From NCBI RefSeq assembly GCF_021608265.1, contig NZ_JAKIHP010000003.1:248001-312000 (forward strand): 64,000 bases of DNA, in the 5' to 3' direction. Each line of letters begins with the position of its first letter. Positions within the stretch are counted from its first letter, which is position 1. Shown here one piece after another: positions 38,515-47,100 of the stretch. The translations under genes and the position numbers were made by a program. This DNA comes from Flavobacterium wongokense (GTDB lineage Bacteria; Bacteroidota; Bacteroidia; Flavobacteriales; Flavobacteriaceae). The notes under the pieces are model-generated. The model had not been told where the DNA came from. It did not search any database and saw only the letters and a list, made by a program, of their open reading frames with translations.

Positions 38515-38770
38515 GTACGTAAGAGTTGTTTTTAGCCTATTTTTTTGTAGTAAAAAATGATTGACCAGTTCCAGTTGTTAATAACTATAAAAAAAGCTAC
38601 AAAAAAAACATCATTTTTCACAGAACGGAAAACGCTGATTTTTATTGACTTAAGAGAGTTAATCGCCCAATTATTGGGGCTTCGAACAGCATTCAATCCT
38701 CAATTAATAATAGGATTGAAAAAAAGGGTCTTTGAGATAATCGGATTTATGGCTAAACTTATCGACATAA

Positions 38771-38802
38771 TTTTTGAAATTCACATTATTTAGTTAATTT
38801 CG
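38771..38802 (+). promoter_or_regulatory. Candidate promoter for the 1362-residue adhesin
   Basis: TTTTTG (38771-38776) and TAATTTCG (38795-38802, one mismatch to TAnnTTTG) are separated by 18 nt, as in Bacteroidetes sigma-ABfr promoters. Transcription would start near 38809, about 50 nt before the ATG at 38861. Confidence 0.45.
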
Positions 38803-38860
38803 TGCCATATACTAAAAGTATATTCTGTCAACGTTATTAAATCATTAAAAGATAATCAAA

Positions 38861-41800
38861 ATGAGAAAAAATTATTTTCAATCTTTTTTAAATAATATCA
38901 TCCCCCATTATTGTAAAAAAAGCAATTCAAAATCAATTTTTTATACCACAATCATCGGGATAATGCTTCTGCCAATTTTTGCAGCAGCCCAAACAACAAC
39001 CCATTTATCTTCCACTGTGAACAATGGGGGATTTGAAACGATGCCGCTCGGAACAGGTTGGACAACCGCACATAATACAGCAAGGAATCCATGGCATGTA
39101 AATACCGGTGCTACACCAACTGCCGGAACCTATTGTGGCTATATCTCCCAAAACTTAACAGGAACTCCGCCACCCTATCAATACAACAATAACGCGACAA
39201 TTAAGGTTTCACACTTATACAGGACAATCACTGTACCCGCAGGTGAAACCATCATCAAACTGAATTTCCTTTGGAAAGCTGGGGGAACGCCTCTTGAAGA
39301 CGGACTTAGGGTTTATGTATTCCCAAATACGTATACCCCTGTAAGTGGAACTCCAGTTAGTGGAGCGATGCTTAATGGTACTGGTTTAGCAGGTGGTGCT
39401 CCTTCCTATACACAACTTGGGGGTACTTTTGTAGGACAGACCGCATGGACTGCTTCGTCAACATTTACCATCCCTGCCTCATTTGCTGGAACAAGCTTTA
39501 TTCTGGATTTCGAATGGTCTGATTCAACAGTAGGAACTCCTACACCAAATCCATCAGCTGCAGTGGACAACGTAACGTTAGTAAGTTATAATCCATTGGC
39601 AGATAACTGTGTTAATGCAATTCCTTTAGCAGTGACTACTGCCTGTAATACACAAACTTTAACAAACGTAGGTGCTACTGATAGTGTTGTTGCTACAGGA
39701 GCTCCGGCTGTTACTTGTGGTCTAGGTGGAGGTTATATTGGTCAGGACGTATGGGCATCAGCTACCGTAGGTGGAGACGGAACATTATCAACAACAGTAT
39801 CAAGTTCAGGTGTAGGTGGAATGAACGATCCCGTCATGGCCATTTATTCGGGAACCTGTGGCGCCCTAACATTAATACAGTGCGTCGATGACGTCATTGG
39901 GTTATTTCCTCAAATCAACCTGACAGGAAGGACGCCCGGTGAGGTATTATATATTAGGATATGGCCTTATGGAACTTCCACTACTCCTTCAGGAACATTC
40001 AATATTTGTGCAACTTCACCTAGCTGTTATACCCCATCGGTTAACGCTACAACATCTATTACATCAACAACAGCAACCATTAACTGGTCTTATAACGTTG
40101 CAAACCCTGCAAACGGTTACGAATATGTTGTTTCAACAACCAATACAACACCTGCCGGAGCCGGAACAGCTGTACCAAATACTACAACCTCCGTTCCTTT
40201 AACAGGTCTGACGCAAAATACTACCTATTATGTATTTGTGAGAGATAATTGTGGTGGTGGTGATTACAGTGCCTGGGCTTCTGGTAGTTTTACAACTTTA
40301 GTAACACCTCCAGGTGCTCCAACAACTACTGGCGTAACTATCTGTCAGGGCGGTACAGGTTCACTTACGGTTACTCCTAACCTTACCCTTACAAACATTA
40401 CAGGTTCGTGGAATGCGGCAACAGATCCAACCACAAAAAGACCAACTACATTAATTACCAGTGCAAGTCCATGTTCGTTTGACGGAACATTGACTGCCAA
40501 TTACACTACTACTACTTTCACCGTTGGCACAACAGGAACTTATGTTTTTGAAATGACTGATAATGCCGCATATGATGCTATGGGTTATATTGTAACAGGT
40601 GCCTTCACTTATGGATCTTGTGGCTCAGGCACATGGATTGCCGGAGATGATGATACAGGTGTCGCAGGTAATGAACCGCAAATAACCGCAACTTTGACTG
40701 CTGGTGTGACTTATACCCTGGTATCAACATTATTTTCTACTTCTTCAATAACTCTTTCAGGCAGTTATATTTGGACCTTTACCGGTCCGGGATCTGTTTA
40801 CAGCCCAATGCAATGGTATGTAGTAGCAGCCGGTGGCTCTCCTATATATACAGGTAATACCTTCAACCCAGTTGGGATAGTAGGATCAGGTCTTACAGAT
40901 ACAAATACTGCAGGAACTACTACTTATTATGCAGCATGTACCATGTATCCTAATATCAGGTCGGCTGCAACCAACTTTGTGATCAATCCTTCTCCTGCAT
41001 CTGTAATTTCAGGTACAGGAAGTGCTTGTGCCAGTACTACAGTGAGCATCGCCCTATCTGGTGCATCGCCTTGGACATTTACCTATACAGACGGAACAAC
41101 TCCGGTAACGGTTACTAATACATCTACAACACCATATACCTTCTCCGCTTCACCTGGAGTAGCTACAACTTATACCGTTTCAGCATTAAGCAATGCTGCC
41201 TGTGCTACAACAGTTGCGGCTTACAGAACAGGAAGTGCCTCTTTATATGTTAAGGCGTGGACGGGTGCAACGGCAAGCTGGGCAACTGCATCAAACTGGA
41301 ATCCAAGCGGTATACCATCCAATACGGATTGCGTTGTAATCAATAACGTTGGAGTTGCTCCGATAATCAGCGGAACAAACTATTACGCTTATGCAAACAA
41401 ACTTACCATAGGCAGCTCTGCACTATTAACAGTCAATGGCACAAACTCTCTTACAGTAACCAACGCTGTTGGAGTAGCTACTGCACCTGCAGGAAACATG
41501 ATCTTAGAAGATGATGCAAGCTTGGTACAGATTACCAATGTAGGTTCAAATAATAATACAGGAAACATTACTTTCAAAAGAACAGCAAGCATCAGAAGGA
41601 CTGATTATGTATACTGGTCGTCTCCACTTACTTCTTTAAATGCTTCTTCAATTTCACCTGCTACCAATCCATATTACATCTGGAAATGGAATCCTTCTAT
41701 TGCCAATTCAAATGGCGGGCAAGGAAACTGGGTTGCCGGTAACGAAGCCATGGTTGTTGGTAAAGGTTATATCGTAAGGGCACCAGACTTACATCCAACA

Positions 41801-42949
41801 ACAGTAACCGATTTCACCACTGTAGTGACAGGTGTGCCAAATAACGGAGCTATTACAACACCATTGGCAAGGGGAACCATCAATGCACCGTTAACCGGTA
41901 ACAATGGTGTGACCATTACAGCTACGGATGACAACTGGAACTTAGTAGGTAATCCTTATCCATCATCTATTGATGCGATTGCGTTTTTAACTCAAAACTC
42001 CAATCTTGATGGTAACGTTAGATTATGGACACACGGTACTCCTGTAGGAAGCGCCAGTTCAAGTTTCTATAACAGTTATACTTATGGTTATGCTGATAGC
42101 TACCTGACCTATAATAGTGTTGGACCTAATCCTCCTGGATTTGGTGGGAAAATTGCTTCAGGGCAGGGATTCTTCGTTTCAGTATTGGAAGGAACTCCAA
42201 CGCTTAGCGTTGCCTTCAACAATACCATGAGACAGTATGATTTTATCAATAGCGATTTCTTCAAATCATCTAATACAACCAACACTGTTGACAGAAGCCG
42301 TATCTGGTTGAGCATCCTGAATGAGGCAGATGTAAATACGACAACGATGGTAGGTTATATGGATGAAGCTACCCTTGATAAAGACAGGGAATTTGATGCT
42401 TCACACAAACCTGAAGGCGATCTTAACGTTTACTCAATGATTGGTGACGAACCAATGAACATACAAGGTCGTCCTGCATTCAATGCAAATGATATCGTAC
42501 CTATTGGATATTCAGTTTCACAAAACGGAATCTACAAAATAGCCATTGCCGATGTGGACGGAGTATTTGACGGTGATGAAATCGGAATCTATTTAGAAGA
42601 TACCTTATTGAATGTAACACACGATTTAAGAAGTAATTACTATTCGTTCTCAACGCAGGCAGGAACCTTCAACGACCGATTCAAACTGCTTTACACCTCA
42701 TCTGCTTTAGGCACTTCAGATAATGAAGCATTGAATACGCTGAGCTATATCAACAATCATACATTGCACATCCAGTCTATCAGAAACATTGAGCATGTAG
42801 ATATTTTTGATGTAACAGGTAAACTGATCAAATCGGTAAATGCTTCTGACAGAAACTTTGAAACTGATTTCAATTATCCAAATGGTGTTTACCTTCTGAA
42901 AATTAAATTAGATAATGGAATTTATGTTACGAAAAAACAGTTAAACTAA
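38861..42949 (+). CDS. T9SS-secreted multidomain surface protein
   Basis: 1362 residues. A signal segment near 24-44 ends in AAAQ after a long polar N-region. Modules: an N-terminal jelly-roll-like domain (NNGGFETMPLGTGW, about 52-65), a PPC-like domain (about 245-385), Fn3 (about 388-475), an Ig/PPC region, then from about residue 810 a large C-terminal module (GNITFKRTASIRRTDYVYWS, later NLVGNPYPSSIDA and IASGQGFFV). It ends with a T9SS type A sorting domain (VDIFDVTGKLIKS, final YVTKKQLN). The C-terminal module is shared with the opposing 1960-residue protein. Probably cell-surface or released, with adhesion a likely role. Confidence 0.9.
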   Translation: MRKNYFQSFLNNIIPHYCKKSNSKSIFYTTIIGIMLLPIFAAAQTTTHLSSTVNNGGFETMPLGTGWTTAHNTARNPWHVNTGATPTAGTYCGYISQNLTGTPPPYQYNNNATIKVSHLYRTITVPAGETIIKLNFLWKAGGTPLEDGLRVYVFPNTYTPVSGTPVSGAMLNGTGLAGGAPSYTQLGGTFVGQTAWTASSTFTIPASFAGTSFILDFEWSDSTVGTPTPNPSAAVDNVTLVSYNPLADNCVNAIPLAVTTACNTQTLTNVGATDSVVATGAPAVTCGLGGGYIGQDVWASATVGGDGTLSTTVSSSGVGGMNDPVMAIYSGTCGALTLIQCVDDVIGLFPQINLTGRTPGEVLYIRIWPYGTSTTPSGTFNICATSPSCYTPSVNATTSITSTTATINWSYNVANPANGYEYVVSTTNTTPAGAGTAVPNTTTSVPLTGLTQNTTYYVFVRDNCGGGDYSAWASGSFTTLVTPPGAPTTTGVTICQGGTGSLTVTPNLTLTNITGSWNAATDPTTKRPTTLITSASPCSFDGTLTANYTTTTFTVGTTGTYVFEMTDNAAYDAMGYIVTGAFTYGSCGSGTWIAGDDDTGVAGNEPQITATLTAGVTYTLVSTLFSTSSITLSGSYIWTFTGPGSVYSPMQWYVVAAGGSPIYTGNTFNPVGIVGSGLTDTNTAGTTTYYAACTMYPNIRSAATNFVINPSPASVISGTGSACASTTVSIALSGASPWTFTYTDGTTPVTVTNTSTTPYTFSASPGVATTYTVSALSNAACATTVAAYRTGSASLYVKAWTGATASWATASNWNPSGIPSNTDCVVINNVGVAPIISGTNYYAYANKLTIGSSALLTVNGTNSLTVTNAVGVATAPAGNMILEDDASLVQITNVGSNNNTGNITFKRTASIRRTDYVYWSSPLTSLNASSISPATNPYYIWKWNPSIANSNGGQGNWVAGNEAMVVGKGYIVRAPDLHPTTVTDFTTVVTGVPNNGAITTPLARGTINAPLTGNNGVTITATDDNWNLVGNPYPSSIDAIAFLTQNSNLDGNVRLWTHGTPVGSASSSFYNSYTYGYADSYLTYNSVGPNPPGFGGKIASGQGFFVSVLEGTPTLSVAFNNTMRQYDFINSDFFKSSNTTNTVDRSRIWLSILNEADVNTTTMVGYMDEATLDKDREFDASHKPEGDLNVYSMIGDEPMNIQGRPAFNANDIVPIGYSVSQNGIYKIAIADVDGVFDGDEIGIYLEDTLLNVTHDLRSNYYSFSTQAGTFNDRFKLLYTSSALGTSDNEALNTLSYINNHTLHIQSIRNIEHVDIFDVTGKLIKSVNASDRNFETDFNYPNGVYLLKIKLDNGIYVTKKQLN

Positions 42950-42967
42950 ATTTCATTTAATACATAT

Positions 42968-43001
42968 AAAAAAGTCTCTAATAATTTTAGGGACTTTTTT
43001 T
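42968..43001 (+). terminator. Intrinsic terminator after the 1362-residue protein gene
   Basis: AAAAAAGTC (42968-42976) pairs with GACTTTTTT (42992-43000), with further C-G and A-T pairs inside. The U-tract forms part of the stem. It lies 18 nt after the stop codon. Confidence 0.8.
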
Positions 43002-43050
43002 ATTATGTTATTACTAAGTTGGCTGTAATATTAAACACAATTGCTTAAAA

Positions 43051-43734
43051 ATGAAGAGTGAAATTTGGAATAATGAATCTAGTAGAAAAGCATTTTCAAC
43101 TGGTTATGAAGAAAATGAAATTGAGATCTTCGACGTTGAATGTGAAGCTTTTTTGCGAGAAGTTATGAGACAATCTGCTTTTCTCAATGATAGTTTTAAA
43201 GATGAAGACATAAGTCTGCACAAAGCAAATTGGTTAATATTAAATGAGATAACTTCATCTTTATATGATTGTCATCAAAATATAATTGTTGGAAATATCA
43301 GAATTGCTAGTAGAATATTTCGAGATGTATTGGAAAATATGCATATTCTGGAATTAATTAATAATTCTAACAAACCAAAATATCTTCAAGATTGGTACAA
43401 CAATGAAGTGATTTCTCATAGAGAATATCGCAACTGGATTAAAACAGAAAAAACAGAAGAATTATCAGAATTGACTCGTGAAGTATATAGGCTTTATTCA
43501 AAATATTCTCATCGCACTTATAAATCTATTTTAGAGAGTTATTCCAAAGAGAATGAACAAACTCTCAGATTTCATGCCCACCTTAACAGAAAAATAGCTG
43601 ATGATTTAAAATTACTTTCCACATATTATTCTCATTTATCTTACTTTGTAAAGAATACAACTTTAAATTACGGAGATTACAAAGTGCTGCAAAGTGTTCA
43701 GATGTCAATTATTGCTGAAATGTTTGTTAAGTAA
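43051..43734 (+). CDS. Hypothetical helical protein (HEPN/DUF5677-like in outline)
   Basis: 227 residues, not confidently recognised. It is almost entirely helical and charged, with no signal peptide or membrane segment. A segment NIRIASRIFRDVLENMHILELI (about 90-111) followed by RLYSKYSHRTYKS (about 147-159) resembles DUF5677/HEPN-like proteins found in abortive-infection contexts, but a clear R(x4-6)H motif is not seen. It sits alone between two convergent T9SS cargo genes, after a terminator and before a noncoding repeat region. Start codon and codon usage look real. Confidence 0.6.
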   Translation: MKSEIWNNESSRKAFSTGYEENEIEIFDVECEAFLREVMRQSAFLNDSFKDEDISLHKANWLILNEITSSLYDCHQNIIVGNIRIASRIFRDVLENMHILELINNSNKPKYLQDWYNNEVISHREYRNWIKTEKTEELSELTREVYRLYSKYSHRTYKSILESYSKENEQTLRFHAHLNRKIADDLKLLSTYYSHLSYFVKNTTLNYGDYKVLQSVQMSIIAEMFVK

Positions 43735-43890
43735 AAGTACTACCCCAAACAGCATTTTCCCATAATAGCTCCTCTTGCCTATGCACCAAGCCACCAAACC
43801 GTCACAACTCAGTTTCCCCCTATTTTTACCAGCAAAGTTTAAATCAAAGTTGCAGAAAATATTAAATACAAATTTTTGACGCTGAAAAGT

Positions 43891-43970
43891 TGTTGCAGAA
43901 TGAATTTAAAATTCAAAGTGAAACAAAAAGTGTTGCAGAATGATTTTAAAATTCAAAGTGAAACAGAATT
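43891..43970. repeat. Two 40-bp tandem repeats
   Basis: Copy 1 is 43891-43930 and copy 2 is 43931-43970. Both start TGTTGCAGAATGA and contain TTTAAAATTCAAAGTGAAAC. The first 35 positions differ at only one base. The centre TTTAAAATTCAAA is weakly palindromic. A decayed partial copy (AGTTGCAGAAAATATTAAA) precedes it near 43849 and a TGTTGGAAAA remnant follows near 43991. Confidence 0.8.
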
Positions 43971-44081
43971 TGTGCGAGAGTGAAAAAAAGTGTTGGAAAA
44001 AAAATAAAAATTATAAAAACCAACAAAAACAGTTGGAAAAAATTTTTTTTTGAAAATTTCAAACAGCATTAATAAAAGAAA

Positions 44082-44101
44082 TCCCCGTCTCTCGACAGGG
44101 A
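44082..44101 (-). terminator. Intrinsic terminator of the 1960-residue protein gene
   Basis: TCCCCGTC (44082-44089) and GACAGGGA (44094-44101) form an 8-bp stem with one G-U pair and a four-base loop. On the minus strand it is followed by a U-rich ATTTCTTTTATT stretch. It lies 31 nt after the stop. Confidence 0.7.
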
Positions 44102-44132
44102 TATATATCAAAATGGTATGATGATTAAAATA

Positions 44133-47100
44133 TTATCTAATAACCTTCTTCGTTACCTTTAAGCCATCTACAGTTGTAATCTGTACCAATAACACTTCAT
44201 TGGTTGTGCCAATGTTAAATGTGGTTTGTGAAGCCTCTATTCCTTTCCTGTCCAATAACAATCGGCCTCTGATATCAAATACCTTAACTTCATCCATTAC
44301 AAACACTCCTGTATTAATCACAAAGTCGTTGGCTGGGTTTTTATAAATCACAACCGCATTCTCATTAAACACCGGATTGCCCGTTCCTAAGGTCGTGCTG
44401 TTGTATCGCAATACAAAGCGCGTATCAAAGGTTCCCGCAATGGTTGCAAAAGTATACGGCCCCGTTTTTAAATCGTGGATGATGTTCAATTCGGTATCTT
44501 CCAGGTAAATATTCTGTTCGGTAAACAAGCCGTCAAATTCATAAAGCGAAATCGTATAATCACTCGCAATGCTCGATCTATAGCCCAAAGGAACCCTATC
44601 CATAACATCAAAAGGAACCGGCCTACCCTGGATGCTAAGCTTAGCATCATCGATTATAGAATAAAGCGTAACAGCATTTCCAACATCAAACATCTCTCCG
44701 TCATACAAACGGTCCAAGCCCATTGTCGCGCCTTCAGCATATCCAACCAAAACCTGTTTGAATGCTCCGCCTTCATTAGCAATATTAAGCCAATACCTGT
44801 GCTTTTCAGGACCACTCACATCATCAACAGCTGGTGACTGCGTCTTAAAGAAACGGTCGTTATTACCTGCAATACGCATGCTGTTTTTAAACGTAGCCGT
44901 TCCACTCGATAAACCTTTGATAAAGAATCCCTGGCCTGAAGCAATCTTACCATTAGGTGGCAAGGTGTTTACACCGGAATTCCCAGACGGCCCAGACGGC
45001 ACTCCTCCTACTGTTCCACCTAAATAATTATAGATGGCATAGTCACTGGCTATATATTGTAGCGCAGCATTAAGCGGCGTGTTGTGTGTCCAGAAATACA
45101 TAGTTCCACTCAAGGTTGCAGCATTGGATGCATCCAGTAAAAAGGCATCCGCAGATAATGCACTCGGATAAGGGTTACCTATTAAATTAAATTGGCTTGC
45201 ACCTCCCGTTACAGGTATGGTTACAGTACCATTATTTGGAACCCCAATAAAACTTGCAACATGTACTCCCGGTGATCCTGGCCATCCAACAGCAAAACTA
45301 ACCGGTGCCCTGCAGATATATCCCTTCCCAGGAGTCATAGTAGTCGTGTTTGGATTGATATACTGCCAGTTCGTAATAGCAGGATTATAGATATAGAATA
45401 AATTATACGGTGACATTGGTGAAATGGCCTGCAAATTCTGACCGGCAACTGGTGTCGACCAATAGGTATAATCGTATTTGAACATTCCTGTGGTAGCCCT
45501 TTTATAAGTAATGTTACCGCTATTGGAAAATGGAACGCCATTATTGTCTAAATAATTAACCTGAAGCAGACTCGAATTGTTATCAAAGGTCAATGCACCT
45601 CCACTCACTTTAACATCATTCTGAACTGTTAAGGTATGATTGGTATTAAAGACTACGTTTCCGGAAAGCACTTCAACCGAACACGCCTGCAAATCACCTG
45701 TCGAACTGTAATCTCCTGCAAATAATGCTCTCACTGTTGACGTTGGTATTCCATTGCTCCATGCACTTCCATTCCATGTAGTAGAATAAAAACTGATCAG
45801 CACACTTCCGGTATACGTAATCGGGCATGAACCACTCTGAAGCACTACCCTATAATATCGGTCACCGCTAAACGTTCCTATAGCAGCTGTAGACAACGTA
45901 TTCGTTGTGTTGGCAATAAGCGTAAGCCCGGCAGTAAAAGTGGCATTGGTAGCATACTCCCATCGTACAATTGTACCTGTATTTCCGGTAAGGACTAAGG
46001 GAAGCGGTGCAAAACCACTGCATATCGTCTGGTTGCTCGATAGTGTTCCCAGAGTAACATTTGGTACAACCGTTATTACTGAAGTATTGCTTGTAGAGCA
46101 CCCATTGGAACCTAAAGCTGTTCCTGTGTAAGTTCTTGTTGCTGTTGGCTTGGTATACACCGTAGCTGTTGGAGTTCCGGCAATGTATGGTACGGTGGCA
46201 CTTGCATCAAAATACAAATCGGTTGCCGGTGACCAGCTTACTTCCAAAGCCAAAGTTCCTGTAATTTTTACATTATCAACAGCCCATCCATAATCGAAGG
46301 TCGCATCATAATAAAAACGCAGCATTACATTTGGATTTCCCAATAATGTAGAAAGATTTACTGTTGTCAATGCAAACGAATTCGCAGCACCCTGAGAAGC
46401 AATTTGTGTAAGCAGGGTCGTCCATGTAACGCCACCATCAGTTGATGATTCGACACGGGCTCTGTTTCCTCCAATATACCTTAGATACTGATAGAATGTT
46501 AAAGTGGCATTAGTATATCCCGCAAGATTGATTGAAGGAGATACCAAATAAGTCAGCGTATGGTTGGACGTTGGCCCACCCTGCGCATAAGAATCCGAAA
46601 AATAAAATTGCGAATTGTCATTACTACTGAAAGCAGTTGGCCAAACCACCCCTGGAGGCGTATACGGACTGTTTCTTAAAGTCCACGCTGCATCAGCCGA
46701 AAGCCCACCAATTGAATTATTGATTGTCGTCCAGTTATTGGTCACCCCTTCAAAGTTTTCGCTGAATATCGTTACCGGAGCAGCTGCAGCCAAACTCGCA
46801 TTCAAAGCCTGTATCGTTCCCTGGCAAAGAGTAGCTGTTGCCGGAACCACAGTAATGGCTGGAGGTTCTGCATTAACGTTAACGGTATAAGTGAGCAGCT
46901 GTGCACACATTCCTCCCGAAGTTTGGGAAGCTGTCAATGAGTAAGTCGTTGTTGTTGCCGGGGTAAATGTAAATCCGGATGCCAAAGAACCACTAAGACC
47001 GGCAGTGGTAGACCAAACAAAATTATTATAGGCAGCATATCCTGAAACCGTAACAACTGGTGAGGTTTCACCAGCGCATAAAGTTGTTGTAGTTGAACTG

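Larger units (their letters stand above)
43735..44132. other. Noncoding, repeat-bearing gap
   Basis: About 400 bp without a supported gene. It contains two 40-bp tandem repeats (43891-43970), flanking degenerate copies of the GTTG(C/G)A(G/A)AA word, a strongly A-rich stretch at 43980-44060, and the terminator of the 1960-residue protein gene at 44082-44101. Confidence 0.6.

Noticed and set aside
38557..38793. 78-codon plus-strand reading frame in the divergent adhesin gap
   Set aside because: The sequence is AT-rich, has no recognisable start context and no family features, and its end overlaps a promoter. It is more likely random.
43891..43970. Considered as a CRISPR array
   Set aside because: The copies are directly adjacent without spacers, there are only two, and no cas gene lies nearby.
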